This document shows, piece after piece, positions 46,116-55,727 of a stretch of 64,000 nucleotides of DNA. Every line of letters starts with the position of its first letter. The stretch's first letter is position 1. A model generated the notes under the pieces. It was not told where the DNA came from. It did not search any database and saw nothing but the letters and a program-made list of their open reading frames with translations. This DNA comes from Microvirga zambiensis WSM3693 (GTDB lineage: Bacteria; Pseudomonadota; Alphaproteobacteria; Rhizobiales; Beijerinckiaceae): assembly GCF_016735695.1 (NCBI RefSeq), contig NZ_JAERQD010000009.1, positions 1 to 64,000 on the forward strand, given 5' to 3'. The translations under genes and the position numbers were made by a program.

Positions 46116-48419
46116 TCAAATCAGCGTCGGCTGATCCGCTTCCGCCGCCTGCGCCTCCACGACCGCGATGGCCGTGAGGTTGACGATGCCGCGCGCCGTC
46201 ACCGACGGCGTCAGGATATGCGCGGGCTTGGCCGGACCGATGAGGATCGGGCCGACGGGCAGCGAATCCGCGAGAACCTTCGTGAACTGGAACGCGATGT
46301 TGGCAGCGTCCAGGTTCGGCATGATCAGCACGTTCGCTTCGCCTTTCAGGCGCGAGCCGGGATAGATGCGGTCGCGGATCATCTGGGACAGCGCCGCATC
46401 CGCCTGCATCTCGCCGTCGACCTCGAGTTCGGGAGCACGCTCGTTGATGCAGGCGAGCGCCTTGCGCATCTTCACCGCCGAGCGGGTGTCGGCGGCGCCG
46501 AAATCCGCATGCGAGAGCAGCGCGATCTTGGGCTCCATGCCGAAGCGGCGCACATGGCTGGCGCAGGCGATCGTCATGTCGGCGATCTCCTCCGCCGTCG
46601 GATCGAACTGCACATGGGTGTCGGCGAGGAAGTACGCGCCCTTCGACGTGATGACGAGCGACAGGGCCGCCATCTCGTGCACGCCGGGCGCCAGCCCGAT
46701 GATGTCCTTGATGTGCTTGACGCGGGACTGGAAGCGCCCTTCCATGCCGCAGATCAAAGCATCCGCATCCCCTCGCCGCACGGCGAGCGCGCCGATGACG
46801 GTGGAGTTGGTGCGTACCAGGGTTTTTGCCGCATCCGGCGTAATGCCCTTGCGGCCCGCCGCCTCCACATAGGTCGCGACATAGTCGCGATAGCGCGGAT
46901 CGTCCTCCGGATTCACCAGTTCGAAATGCTTACCCATCTCCATGGACAGGCCGAAGCGCTTGATGCGTGCCTCGACGACGCTCGGGCGGCCGATCAGGAT
47001 CGGCTTGGCGATGCCCTCCTCGACGATGACCTGCACCGCGCGCAAGACGCGCTCGTCCTCGCCCTCGGCATAGATCACGCGCTTCGGATCGGCCTTCGCC
47101 TGCGAGAACAGGGGCTTCATGATGAAGCCGGAGCGGAACACGAAGCGGCCGAGGGATTCGGCGTAAGCCTCGAGATCCGCGAGCGGCCGCGTGGCGACGC
47201 CGGAATCCATCGCCGCCTTCGCCACCGCCGGCGCGATGCGCAGAATGAGGCGCGGATCGAACGGGCTCGGAATCAGGGACTTCGCGCCGAAAGGATGCGC
47301 CTCGCCTCCGTAGGCGCGGGCGACCACCTCGGATGGCGCCTCGCGGGCGAGCCCGGCGATGGCCTTCACGGCCGCCGCCTTCATCTCCTCGTTGATCGTG
47401 GTCGCGCCGACATCGAGCGCGCCGCGGAAGATGTAGGGGAAGCACAGGACGTTGTTGACCTGGTTCGGATAATCCGAGCGCCCGGTGCAGATCATCGCGT
47501 CGGGACGCGCGGCCTCCGCCTCTTCGGGCATGATCTCGGGGTATGGATTGGCGAGCGCCATGATGAGCGGGCGCGGCGCCATCTGGGCGAGCAGTTCCGG
47601 CTTCAGCACGCCGCCGGCCGAGAGGCCGAGAAAAACGTCGGCGTTCGGGATCACGTCGGCGAGCGTGCGGGCGTCGGTGTCCTGCGCATAGACCGATTTC
47701 CAGCGGTCCATGAGCTCGTTGCGGCCCTCATGGACCACACCCTTGATGTCCGTGACCCAGATGTTCTCGCGCCTGGCGCCGAGCGACACGAGGAGATTGA
47801 GGCAGGCGAGCGCTGCGGCGCCTGCACCCGAGGTGACGATCTTCACGTCCTCGATGCGCTTGCCGGCGAGTTCGAGCGCGTTCGTCACCGCGGCGCCGAC
47901 GATGATCGCCGTGCCGTGCTGGTCGTCGTGGAAGACCGGGATGCCCATGCGGGCCTTCAACCGCTCCTCGACCTCGAAGCATTCCGGCGCCTTGATGTCC
48001 TCGAGATTGATGCCGCCGAAGGTCGGCTCGAGCGCCGCGATCACCTCGACGAGCTTGTCGACGTTGGTCTCGGCCACCTCGATGTCGAACACGTCGATGC
48101 CGGAGAATTTCTTGAACAGGACCGCCTTGCCCTCCATCACGGGCTTGGAGGCGAGCGGGCCGATATCGCCGAGACCGAGAACGGCCGTGCCGTTCGAGAT
48201 CACCGCCACCAGGTTCTGGCGCGAGGTGAGGTTGGCGGCCTCGGCCGGATCGGCGGCGATGGCCTCGCAGGGGGCGGCGACGCCTGGGGAATACGCCAGC
48301 GCCAGGTCGCGCTGGTTGCCGAGAGGCTTGGTCGGCTGGATCTCAAGCTTTCCGGGGCGCGGATACTGATGGTAGAACATCGCACCCGATTTCAGATCCT
48401 GCGAGATGTTGTCTCCCAT
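46116..48419 (-). CDS. maeB: NADP-dependent malic enzyme, MaeB type
   Basis: A protein of 767 residues. It converts malate to pyruvate with NADPH and CO2. The N-terminal malic domain has [20 protein letters not shown] and [20 protein letters not shown]; a Rossmann domain ([17 protein letters not shown]) follows. A C-terminal phosphotransacetylase-like domain starts at about residue 430 ([18 protein letters not shown]), which is usual in MaeB and regulatory. ATG at 48419 gives the standard length; a longer frame upstream is spurious. Confidence 0.95.
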   Translation of the reverse strand: MGDNISQDLKSGAMFYHQYPRPGKLEIQPTKPLGNQRDLALAYSPGVAAPCEAIAADPAEAANLTSRQNLVAVISNGTAVLGLGDIGPLASKPVMEGKAVLFKKFSGIDVFDIEVAETNVDKLVEVIAALEPTFGGINLEDIKAPECFEVEERLKARMGIPVFHDDQHGTAIIVGAAVTNALELAGKRIEDVKIVTSGAGAAALACLNLLVSLGARRENIWVTDIKGVVHEGRNELMDRWKSVYAQDTDARTLADVIPNADVFLGLSAGGVLKPELLAQMAPRPLIMALANPYPEIMPEEAEAARPDAMICTGRSDYPNQVNNVLCFPYIFRGALDVGATTINEEMKAAAVKAIAGLAREAPSEVVARAYGGEAHPFGAKSLIPSPFDPRLILRIAPAVAKAAMDSGVATRPLADLEAYAESLGRFVFRSGFIMKPLFSQAKADPKRVIYAEGEDERVLRAVQVIVEEGIAKPILIGRPSVVEARIKRFGLSMEMGKHFELVNPEDDPRYRDYVATYVEAAGRKGITPDAAKTLVRTNSTVIGALAVRRGDADALICGMEGRFQSRVKHIKDIIGLAPGVHEMAALSLVITSKGAYFLADTHVQFDPTAEEIADMTIACASHVRRFGMEPKIALLSHADFGAADTRSAVKMRKALACINERAPELEVDGEMQADAALSQMIRDRIYPGSRLKGEANVLIMPNLDAANIAFQFTKVLADSLPVGPILIGPAKPAHILTPSVTARGIVNLTAIAVVEAQAAEADQPTLI

Positions 48420-48518
48420 CCCCGACGCTCCTTGCAACGACCAAACCAATCCGGAGGCCCTTGTGCGCGTGCTGCCCCCCTTCGTCAATGTTCTTCTCCG
48501 GCCTTTCGAGGCCGCACG

Positions 48519-49139
48519 ATGAAGCTTCGGCACCGCCTGAAGAACTGGCGCAACCCGCACAACCAGACCCGCGTCCATCTCGCCCGCATGGCCGGCCGCT
48601 ACGGCTACGAGATCGGCGAATATACCTACGGCAAGCCGAAGGTGCGTTTTCCCGAGTCGGGCAAAAAGCTCACCATCGGCCGCTACGGCTCCATCGCCGA
48701 CAAGGTCGAGATCCTGCTCGGCGGCAACCATCGCACCGAATGGGGCACGACCTATCCCTTCTCCGCTTTCCCGGATCTCTGGCCGTCCGCGCCTCGGAGC
48801 GAGGACTATCACACCTCCCGCGGCGACGTGACCATCGGCCACGACGTCTGGCTCGGCTCAGGCGCGATCGTCATGTCTGGCGTGACGGTGGGGCATGGCG
48901 CCGTCGTGGCAGCCCATGCCGTCGTGACGAAGGACGTGCCGCCCTACGCCATCGTCGGCGGCAACCCCGCCAAGGTCATCCGCTATCGCTTCGACGAGGA
49001 GACCGTCGCCGCCCTGCTCGACGCTCAATGGTGGGATCTGCCGCGCGACAAGATCGCGACCCTGATCCCACTGCTGCAGAGCGACCGGATCCGCGAACTG
49101 GTCGCGGCGGTCAGGGTGCTGCGGGCTCAACCGTCCTGA
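48519..49139 (+). CDS. CatB-related O-acetyltransferase (hexapeptide fold)
   Basis: A protein of 206 residues. Left-handed beta-helix acyltransferase: TIGRYGSIADKVEILLGGNH, then VTIGHDVWLGSGAIVMSGV and HAVVTKDVPPYAIVGGNPAK match xenobiotic/polysaccharide O-acetyltransferases of the CatB group. ATG at 48519 has GAGG about 7 bases upstream. Its last 29 bases overlap the converging acyltransferase gene. The neighbouring glycosyltransferase and OafA-type gene suggest surface glycan modification rather than drug resistance. Confidence 0.85.
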   Translation: MKLRHRLKNWRNPHNQTRVHLARMAGRYGYEIGEYTYGKPKVRFPESGKKLTIGRYGSIADKVEILLGGNHRTEWGTTYPFSAFPDLWPSAPRSEDYHTSRGDVTIGHDVWLGSGAIVMSGVTVGHGAVVAAHAVVTKDVPPYAIVGGNPAKVIRYRFDEETVAALLDAQWWDLPRDKIATLIPLLQSDRIRELVAAVRVLRAQPS

Positions 49140-50208
49140 GCGTCCGGCGGCCGAGCGCTTTGGCTTTCAAGCCGAGAGCCGGCTTCTCGATCAGGGTCCA
49201 GGACAGGGCCGCGACCATAAGCGTGATCGCGAGCGAAGGCGCCAGCAGCAGACCGGCGGCGGCGCTCGGCCAGAGCGCGTGCAGGCTCTGCTGGATCGGC
49301 CAGCCGTAGAGGTAAGTGCCGTAGGACAGATCGGCCTTGGGCTCATAGGCGAAGCGGGTCACCGCGGGCGCCAGGGCAAGCCACAGGATGCCATAGGCCG
49401 TTCCGGTGAAGAGCAGCGTTTTATAGAGGAAGGTGTCGGCGCTCAGCCAGGTGACGAGGATCAGCGCCAGCACGACCGAACCCGAGAGGCGAGCCCGGTC
49501 GCGCCAGACGTAGAGCGCGCCGCCGAAGGCGAAGATCAGCGGCAGGCGAAGCGCCGTTTCCATGCCCTTCGGCGCATCGGGCCGCAGAAGATCCAGCCCG
49601 GCAAGACCGAGCGCCAGCCCGACCACGAGGCCGAGCGCGGCGATGCGGGACCGCAGCAGCCCGACAAGGCCGATGAGGAAGACGCCCGCATAGCACATGA
49701 CCTCGTATTTGAGGGTCCACACCGTGCCCATGGGAAACGAGAAGGGATTATCGGCGAACACACCCGGCAGGGCGATGTTGGTCTTGAAGCTCAGAAGCGT
49801 CGACTGGATGAAGCGCCGCAGGCCGGGGCTGACGAAATATTCTTCGGCCGGCAGCGTGGTCATTGCGGCGCCGAGGAGAAGCGACACCGCGAGCACCGCC
49901 ACGATCAGCCCCGGTGCGATGCGCAGGGTTCGGGCGATGGCATAATCACGCCAGCCGCGCCGATCGAAGCTCATGGTGACGAGGAAACCGGAGATGGCGA
50001 AGAAGCCGTTCACCGCATGCTCGCCGAGGGTGAAGCCGGTGGAGGTGGTCAGAGGCTCGTCGGTGATGGTGCCGGTGGTGACGCTGAATGCATGGGACAG
50101 GACGACGGCGAGCGCCAGGGCGAGCCTGATCAGGCCGAAATTGTTCTTCTCGTGGCCTAAGGCTGTCGAGACGCTGGGAGCGCCGTTGAGAAATGCCAAT
50201 ATGCTCAT
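49111..50208 (-). CDS. Membrane acyltransferase, OafA/YrhL type
   Basis: A protein of 365 residues with about ten membrane segments. NNFGLIRLALALAVVLSHAF with the catalytic His of acyltransferase family 3 is near the N-terminus, and VNGFFAISGFLVTMSFDRR and SYGTYLYGWPIQQ follow. It probably acylates a surface polysaccharide. It starts within the glycosyltransferase stop (4-base overlap) and overlaps the 3' end of the facing O-acetyltransferase. Confidence 0.87.
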   Translation of the reverse strand: MSILAFLNGAPSVSTALGHEKNNFGLIRLALALAVVLSHAFSVTTGTITDEPLTTSTGFTLGEHAVNGFFAISGFLVTMSFDRRGWRDYAIARTLRIAPGLIVAVLAVSLLLGAAMTTLPAEEYFVSPGLRRFIQSTLLSFKTNIALPGVFADNPFSFPMGTVWTLKYEVMCYAGVFLIGLVGLLRSRIAALGLVVGLALGLAGLDLLRPDAPKGMETALRLPLIFAFGGALYVWRDRARLSGSVVLALILVTWLSADTFLYKTLLFTGTAYGILWLALAPAVTRFAYEPKADLSYGTYLYGWPIQQSLHALWPSAAAGLLLAPSLAITLMVAALSWTLIEKPALGLKAKALGRRTLRTVEPAAP

Positions 50209-51077
50209 GACAGATTTTCGCGCTCCAGCGCCTTCTCGCCCTTCAGGAAAGCGAGTGCCCCCGCCGCCGAGCCGGCATAGCGTTCGACGAGCTTGCGCCG
50301 GAAGGTCAGGCTCGCAGCCGCCGCCTTCAACGCATTGATCGCGAACATGCCGGGCGCCGGGTTCGGCAACCCGTATTTGCGGCTCACATAGGCCCGCGAC
50401 CAGGCCTGATGCCAGCGCGAGGTGAAGATGCGACCGCGCTTCTCGCCGCTCGAGCGCCCACGGCCATGGCGCACGATGGCTTGCGGCACATAGACCAGAG
50501 CGGCGCCGGAATCCGCGATGCGGCGGCAGAGATCGTCATCCTCGTAGAACAGGAAGATGCTCTCGTCGAAACCGCCGAGCGCGAGAAACACGTCGCGGCG
50601 GATGAGGAAGCAGGCGCCGGAGAAGAACGGCGCGCAGGCTTCGCCCTCGGGGAGCACGAGCTTGCCGTCGGGATTGGTCAGCGAGGTCGCGAGCAGCGAA
50701 CGCGGCTGATAGAATACGCGCCCGTCGGGCTCGACGATCTGCGGCGCGAGAAGCACCGCATCGGGATAGCGCCGCGCCGCATCGACGAGGCACGCGACCG
50801 CGCCGTTCTCGACGACGCAGTCCGGATTGACGACGAGCAGGAACTCGCTCTCTGCCGCCCGCGCGCCGATGTTGTTGGCGCGGCCATAACCCTCGTTGCG
50901 GGCATTGCGGATCACCCGCGCCCCCTGCCCTTCGGCCATCGCGGGGGTGGCGTCCGCCGAGGCGTTGTCGACCACGAGCGCGGGGACGCCATCCGCCTGC
51001 AATGCGCCGAGACACTCCGGCAGCGCATGGGCGCTGTCGAAGGTCACGACGATGGCGGTGACGTCGTCGCTTCTCAT
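50205..51077 (-). CDS. Glycosyltransferase family 2
   Basis: A protein of 290 residues. GT-A fold with [47 protein letters not shown] then LVVNPDC (metal-binding region) and [18 protein letters not shown], as in WbbL-like rhamnosyltransferases. It overlaps the aspS stop and the acyltransferase start by 4 bases each. This makes a tight aspS-GT2-acyltransferase unit. Acceptor and sugar unknown. Confidence 0.88.
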   Translation of the reverse strand: MRSDDVTAIVVTFDSAHALPECLGALQADGVPALVVDNASADATPAMAEGQGARVIRNARNEGYGRANNIGARAAESEFLLVVNPDCVVENGAVACLVDAARRYPDAVLLAPQIVEPDGRVFYQPRSLLATSLTNPDGKLVLPEGEACAPFFSGACFLIRRDVFLALGGFDESIFLFYEDDDLCRRIADSGAALVYVPQAIVRHGRGRSSGEKRGRIFTSRWHQAWSRAYVSRKYGLPNPAPGMFAINALKAAAASLTFRRKLVERYAGSAAGALAFLKGEKALERENLS

Positions 51078-52894
51078 TTCTCCGGCAAATTCGTCCGGAT
51101 GTGCAGCTCGCGCAGCTGCTTCGGAGTCGCTTCGGAGGGCGCGCCGAGGAGCAGGTCTTCCGCCTTCTGGTTCATCGGGAACAGCGTGATCTCGCGCAGG
51201 TTATGCGCGCCGCAGAGCAGCATCACGATGCGGTCCACGCCCGCCGCCATGCCGCCGTGGGGCGGCGCGCCGTACTGGAACGCACGGTACATGCCGCCGA
51301 ACCGCTCCATGACCTCCTTCTCGCCGTAGCCGGCGATCTCGAAGGCCTTCACCATCCGGTCGGGACGGTGGTTGCGGATCGAGCCCGACGCCATCTCGTA
51401 GCCGTTGCAGACCATGTCGTACTGGAAGGCCGTGATCTTGAGGATCTTGTCCTTGTCCGAGAGGTCGAGCGCCATGAACTCGTCGTGGTCGTAATCGGCC
51501 ATGGAGAACGGGTTGTGCGAGAAGTCGATCTTCTTCTCGTCCTCGTTCCACTCGTATTGTGGGAAGTCGACGATCCAGCAGAATTCGAAGCGGTCCTTGT
51601 CGATGAGGCCGAGCTCGTCGCCGATGCGGGTGCGCGCCTTGCCGGCGAGCGAGGCCGCCTTGTCCTCGGCGCCGGCCGAGAAGAACACCGCGTCGCCCGC
51701 CTTGATGCCGGCCTTCTCGCGGATCACGGCTTGCGCCGCTTCCGGGATGAACTTGGCGATCGGACCCTTGGCCTGGATCTGCCCGCCCTCTTCCTCGAAC
51801 ACGATGTAGCCGAGGCCGGGCGCGCCTTCCGTGCGGGCCCAGTCGTTGAGCTTGTCGAAGAAGGAGCGCGGCTGCGAGGCGGCACCGGTCGCCGGGATCG
51901 CACGCACGACGCCGCCCGACTTGATCACGTTCTTGAACGCGTTGAAGGTCACGTCCTCACGGGTGAACACCTCCGACACGTCGGCGATGATCAGCGGGTT
52001 GCGCAGGTCCGGCTTGTCGTTGCCGTATTTCAGCATGGACTCGAAATACGGGATGCGCGGAAAGACCTCGGTCACCGGCTTGCCGTCGGCGAAATCCTTG
52101 AAGGTGTCGCGGATCACGGGCTCCATGGTCTGGAACACGTCTTCCTGCGTGACGAAGCTCATCTCCACGTCGAGCTGGTAAAACTCGCCCGGCAGACGGT
52201 CGGCGCGCGGGTCCTCGTCGCGGAAGCAGGGAGCCATCTGGAAATACCGGTCGAAGCCGGAGATCATGATCAGCTGCTTGAACTGCTGCGGCGCCTGCGG
52301 CAGAGCATAGAACTTGCCGGGATGGATCCGCGAGGGCACCAGGAAGTCGCGCGCGCCCTCCGGGGACGAGGCCGTCAGGATCGGCGTCGTGAACTCGAAG
52401 AAGCCGCTCGACTTCATGCGCGAGCGGAGCGCATCGATGATCGCGCCGCGCTTCATGATGTTATTGTGCAGCTTCTCGCGGCGCAGGTCGAGATAGCGGT
52501 AGGTGAGACGGGTCTCCTCCGGATACTCCTGGTCGCCGAAGACCGGCATCGGCAGCTCGGCCGCGGGGCCCAGCACCTCGATATCGGTGATGTAGACTTC
52601 GATCAGGCCCGTGGGGAGTTCCGCGTTCTCGGTTCCGGCCGGACGCTTGCGCACCTTGCCGTCGACCCGGATCACCCATTCCGAACGGGCCGCCTCGGCC
52701 TGCTTGAAGGCCGGGGAATCCGGATCGATCACGCATTGCGTCATGCCGTAATGGTCGCGCAGGTCGATGAACAGCACGCCGCCATGGTCACGGATGCGGT
52801 GGCACCAGCCGGAGAGCCGGGCAACCTGGCCGACATCGGATTCGCGGAGCGCGCCGCAGGTGTGGGAGCGGTAACGGTGCATGGAGGCGGACAT
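51074..52894 (-). CDS. aspS: Aspartyl-tRNA synthetase
   Basis: About 606 residues, class II synthetase of bacterial type. N-terminal OB fold [20 protein letters not shown] then LSGW, motif 2 [15 protein letters not shown], a GAD insert and motif 3 [13 protein letters not shown] are visible. ATG at 52894 is used; the ATG at 52882 (MHRYRSH) is the common family start, and neither has a strong Shine-Dalgarno. No asparaginyl-tRNA synthetase is seen here, so it may be non-discriminating. Confidence 0.96.
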   Translation of the reverse strand: MSASMHRYRSHTCGALRESDVGQVARLSGWCHRIRDHGGVLFIDLRDHYGMTQCVIDPDSPAFKQAEAARSEWVIRVDGKVRKRPAGTENAELPTGLIEVYITDIEVLGPAAELPMPVFGDQEYPEETRLTYRYLDLRREKLHNNIMKRGAIIDALRSRMKSSGFFEFTTPILTASSPEGARDFLVPSRIHPGKFYALPQAPQQFKQLIMISGFDRYFQMAPCFRDEDPRADRLPGEFYQLDVEMSFVTQEDVFQTMEPVIRDTFKDFADGKPVTEVFPRIPYFESMLKYGNDKPDLRNPLIIADVSEVFTREDVTFNAFKNVIKSGGVVRAIPATGAASQPRSFFDKLNDWARTEGAPGLGYIVFEEEGGQIQAKGPIAKFIPEAAQAVIREKAGIKAGDAVFFSAGAEDKAASLAGKARTRIGDELGLIDKDRFEFCWIVDFPQYEWNEDEKKIDFSHNPFSMADYDHDEFMALDLSDKDKILKITAFQYDMVCNGYEMASGSIRNHRPDRMVKAFEIAGYGEKEVMERFGGMYRAFQYGAPPHGGMAAGVDRIVMLLCGAHNLREITLFPMNQKAEDLLLGAPSEATPKQLRELHIRTNLPEK

Positions 52895-53063
52895 GGGCAA
52901 GCCTGCTGGTTCGATTTGAAGCGCAACATCCATGGGAGGCCAGGGAAGTCAAGGACGAAGGAGGAAATGGGGCCACACGGGGTGCTCCTAGGGGCGGGGC
53001 CGCCGTCATTCCGGGCGCCGCAGGCGATCCGGGATCGTTCTTAGAACGAGGTCCTTGATCCTC

Positions 53064-53197
53064 GACATTGTCATCCCCGCGCGGGCGGGGATCCGGACCC
53101 ACGCCGTCTCAGGACGAGACGATCCGTGTCGCGCATGGTTCTGCAGCGTCGGCGGCTATGGATCCCGGATCTCCGCTCCGCTTCGTCCGGGATGACA
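53064..53197. repeat. Palindromic repeat, family B, copy 3
   Basis: Nearly the same sequence as 28175-28296, including the middle GTCTCAGGACGAGACGATCC. The right arm instead carries the GGATCTCCGCTCCGCTTCGTCC type found in the 5622-5757 variant. Confidence 0.8.
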
Positions 53198-53252
53198 GTA
53201 CGACACTCCTCCCGGGAGGATGTTTCCCTCCGCTGTCATCACATCCTCCCTC

Positions 53253-53420
53253 GTCATCCCCGGGCTTGTCCCGGGGACCCACGTCTTCGAGACCGGAATC
53301 CTCGCCCTCCCATGTCGTCACCTCCCCGGACTTGTTCCGGGGATCAGTGCCGGTGACCTCAATGCGGTGAGGCGCCGCGCCTCCCAAGACGTGGGTGCCC
53401 GGGACGAGCCCGGGCATGAC
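53253..53420. repeat. Family A repeat interrupted by another palindrome
   Basis: The outer arms GTCATCCCCGGGCTTGTCCC and GTGCCCGGGACGAGCCCGGG then CATGAC belong to family A. Between them, 53317-53357 holds GTCACCTCCCCGGACTTGTT up to GTGCCGGTGAC, a palindrome related to 29080-29122. One repeat has therefore apparently inserted into another. Confidence 0.7.
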
Positions 53421-53538
53421 GCGGTGGATATCACGACGGCGGCGGATGGGATGACAGCAGAGGGTCGCATGACCGAGAGGGTGCCGTGAGGGGCCTTGTC
53501 ATTCCCGGCCTGCGGCCGCCGGGGATGACACCCTCCAC

Positions 53539-53628
53539 GTCATGGCCGCACTGGTTGCGGCCACCCACGTCTTTAAGAACCGCGACGCTGCACAAGACGT
53601 GGATACCCGCGACAAGCGCGGGCATGAC
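53539..53628. repeat. Bipartite palindromic repeat, family A, copy 5
   Basis: GTCATGGCCGCACTGGTTGC through ACGTGGATACCCGCGACAAG then CGCGGGCATGAC, in the same orientation as 60-150. The hairpin arms have co-varied (CCCGCG / CGCGGG). Confidence 0.8.
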
Positions 53629-53855
53629 GGCAGAGGGGGCGGGGAGAGGGGCCGTGCTCGACGTCCAACGCCCCCTCTCCCGGCTCACTGGCGTTCGCCA
53701 CCCTCCCCCGCAGAGGGGGGAGGGTTCGCGCGGCGCGTCATGGCCATCCCGATCGAACAAGCGCCGCGCTTCACCGTATCGGGATCACCGGCACAGGGCC
53801 GGTGATGACGTGGAGATTGGCATGAAGGGTAGCGTCGTCCTGGCACAGTAAGGTG

Positions 53856-54254
53856 CTAGCTCGCGCCAGGAAACCATTCAGTGTGGCTGTCGCCCGTGCG
53901 GCCGTAATAGACGGCGCGGCGGCCGGCGAGCGTGACGAAATAACCGACGCAGCCGGCGGCGGCGATGCGCTCGCAGAATTCCCGGTACTTGATCACCCCG
54001 CCCTGGCTGGCGCGGATTGCGGCCTCGACACCCTCGGATGAGAAAGCCTTGGCCGGAGAACTCACGGAGCGACAGGGCACGGTCTCGAACGATCCGTCCG
54101 CCTGGTAATAGGTCTTGGTCGCACAGACGAGATCCGCGTGATAGCGCTCGATCCCGATCTCCGAGAGCGCCGTGACCACCTCCGGAAATGTGATCCGCTC
54201 CTCATCCGAGGCCTCCGTCATCGCGCGCACGACATCCTTCCCACGGGTCTCCAT
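53856..54254 (-). CDS. DUF1398 family protein
   Basis: A protein of 132 residues similar to the YbcV/DUF1398 family: ITFPEVVTALSEIGIERYHA then DLV, YREFCERIAAAGCVGYFVTL and GRRAVYYGRTGDSHTEWFP. Soluble, function unknown. It lies 55 bases downstream of marR on the same strand and may be co-transcribed and MarR-controlled. Confidence 0.82.
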   Translation of the reverse strand: METRGKDVVRAMTEASDEERITFPEVVTALSEIGIERYHADLVCATKTYYQADGSFETVPCRSVSSPAKAFSSEGVEAAIRASQGGVIKYREFCERIAAAGCVGYFVTLAGRRAVYYGRTGDSHTEWFPGAS

Positions 54255-54309
54255 GAGGTGCTCCTTTCCACGTTGCAGTTTCGCTCGTTGTCCGAAACGG
54301 CCGATCCGC

Positions 54310-54774
54310 TCACGCGACCGGGGCGCTTCGTAATCCCTGCCGCCGGACGATCTCCTTCATGGCTGTCTCGATGGCAGTCCATTCGGCGTGGTCGAGATGC
54401 CCGAAAAATTCCTTGTCGTTCTCGTCGGCAAGCGCAGCGAGAACGGGCAGCAGGGTGCGGCCCTCCTCCGTCAGCGCGAGACGCTGCGCGCGCCGGTCCT
54501 CGTCGTCGGCCTTCCGAACCGCCAGCCCCTTGGCCGCGAGCCTGTCGACGAGCTTCGAGATCGCCCCCCGGGTCATCCCGAGCCGCTCGGCGAGCTTGTT
54601 CGGCGCGACGGCCTTCGCATCGAACAGGTCGCGCATCACGACCCACTCGGCAACGGTGACGTCGTGGACCGCCAGCTTGAGGCTGAAGGCATGCGACACC
54701 TGGTTCGAGACGAAGCGCAGCCAATAACCCAGATGAGCCTCCAAAGGGCTCACGGAGGCAGGATCGTTCGGCAT
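54310..54774 (-). CDS. MarR family transcriptional regulator
   Basis: A protein of 154 residues. A winged helix-turn-helix with VAEWVVMRDLFDAKAVAPNK then LAERLGMTRGAISKLVDRL and wing DDEDRRAQRLALTEEGRTLL is typical of MarR repressors. Terminal helices form the dimer interface. A 40-bp perfect palindrome begins 13 bases upstream of its ATG, so autoregulation is likely. Ligand unknown. Confidence 0.93.
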   Translation of the reverse strand: MPNDPASVSPLEAHLGYWLRFVSNQVSHAFSLKLAVHDVTVAEWVVMRDLFDAKAVAPNKLAERLGMTRGAISKLVDRLAAKGLAVRKADDEDRRAQRLALTEEGRTLLPVLAALADENDKEFFGHLDHAEWTAIETAMKEIVRRQGLRSAPVA

Positions 54775-54787
54775 CGGCTCCTCATTT

Positions 54788-54827
54788 GTTGACTAGGAAA
54801 CTAGATCGATCTAGTTTCCTAGTCAAC
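54788..54827. promoter_or_regulatory. 40-bp perfect palindrome, probable MarR operator
   Basis: GTTGACTAGGAAACTAGATC is followed immediately by its exact reverse complement. Each arm contains CTAG-GAAA-CTAG, so four CTAG tetramers lie in 40 bases, spaced 4, 6 and 4. It covers the region just upstream of marR and may also affect the divergent gene at 54969. Confidence 0.8.
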
Positions 54828-54968
54828 CGTATTTCTCCGGCCTGTTCGATGCCCTGGCGAACGAGCGCCGGCCCTAAATCCGGCGGTCGCGGCTTGGGCG
54901 CATACAAACCCTTAATTTTCAACATATTCCCTGCATTTCCAGGTGACGGGCACCTTGCAGAACAAAGC

Positions 54969-55367
54969 ATGAATATCCATATACTTCCTATGGTTAGCAC
55001 TCTCGCCACATCCCTGCTGAAACCGGCCCGGAATGCTCCTGTCGAGGAACGGGTCGAGGGCAACTGGCGCGTCTATCCGCTGGAGGGCGCGCTGGAGCTC
55101 GACTACATGGATCAGGCCGGCAACCAGAGCCGGCGCTGGCTGATCGCGCGCGAGCTGAAGGTCGGACCGGGCAAGATGCTGCTCGGCGGCATCGATATGG
55201 CCGATGACGGCTATCGCGGCTTCAGGGTCGATCGCATCGAGCGGCTGGAGGATGCGGAGACCGGCCTCGTGGTCGACCGCAACATCCTCGACTGGCTCAT
55301 GAAGCGCGCCGAGCGGCAAGCCCGCGAGCGGCGCAAATATCTCGCCCGCTTCCAACCTGGCGTCTGA
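54969..55367 (+). CDS. Stand-alone WYL-like domain protein
   Basis: About 132 residues. ALELDYMDQAGNQSRRWLIA, a middle GPGKMLLGGIDMADDGYRGF and RVDRIERLED resemble a WYL domain, a ligand-sensing module usually attached to a helix-turn-helix. Here no DNA-binding part precedes it. The C-terminus is a basic helix (MKRAERQARERRKYLARF). ATG at 54969 or 54990. It is divergent from marR across the palindrome. The family call is inference from the motif pattern. Confidence 0.6.
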   Translation: MNIHILPMVSTLATSLLKPARNAPVEERVEGNWRVYPLEGALELDYMDQAGNQSRRWLIARELKVGPGKMLLGGIDMADDGYRGFRVDRIERLEDAETGLVVDRNILDWLMKRAERQARERRKYLARFQPGV

Positions 55368-55439
55368 AAGACGGTCCGATACGTCCTCGTCCTCTGAGGC
55401 CTTCTCAAAGTCCGACTCATCACGTTGCTGATCCCCGAG

Positions 55440-55548
55440 CCCTCATCCTGAGGGCCGCCAAAGGCGGCGTCTCGAAGGACGATGGCGTCTCCAGTGCTCT
55501 CTGGACCCTCCTTCGAGACGGTCGCTGCGCGACCTCCTCAGGATGAGG
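55440..55548. repeat. Palindromic repeat, family C, copy 2
   Basis: CCTCATCCTGAGGGCCGCC and GACCTCCTCAGGATGAGG are the outer arms; GTCTCGAAGGA and TCCTTCGAGAC pair inside, as in 42281-42389. The rest of 55368-55727 shows only the short sequence GAGCCAGCCTCTCAGG (55560-55575), which recurs at about 59444 as AAGCCAGCCTCTCAGG. Confidence 0.85.
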
Positions 55549-55727
55549 CGAGAGATCTATGAGCCAGCCTCTCAGGGTGGGATACGGATTGATGAGCGGA
55601 TCTACGGCTAGCACTGGATTGCCGCGTTCTGCGACACAGAGGCCGGTCGCCTCGTTCCCCTTTTCCTTGTGCCGACCTGCCCTTTCTGCAACATAGCAAT
55701 GATACAAAGTTGCGTTGAGGGATCGAA

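Larger units (their letters stand above)
52895..53855. repeat. Gene-free cluster of palindromic repeats
   Basis: About 960 bases without a supported gene. In order: family B (53064-53197), a family A copy split by a nested palindrome (53253-53420), another family A copy (53539-53628), a G/C-rich palindromic block around 53660-53730, and a family F copy (53761-53812). Frames read through here contain only the repeats. Confidence 0.8.

Noticed and set aside
45459..48518. Very long plus-strand frame running across maeB into the O-acetyltransferase
   Set aside because: Only the part from 48519 is protein-like. The rest is antisense to maeB and includes palindromic repeats.
53064..53812. Possible CRISPR array or tandem repeat
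   Set aside because: Repeat units differ in family and orientation, are not regularly spaced and have no unique equal-length spacers. No cas genes are present.
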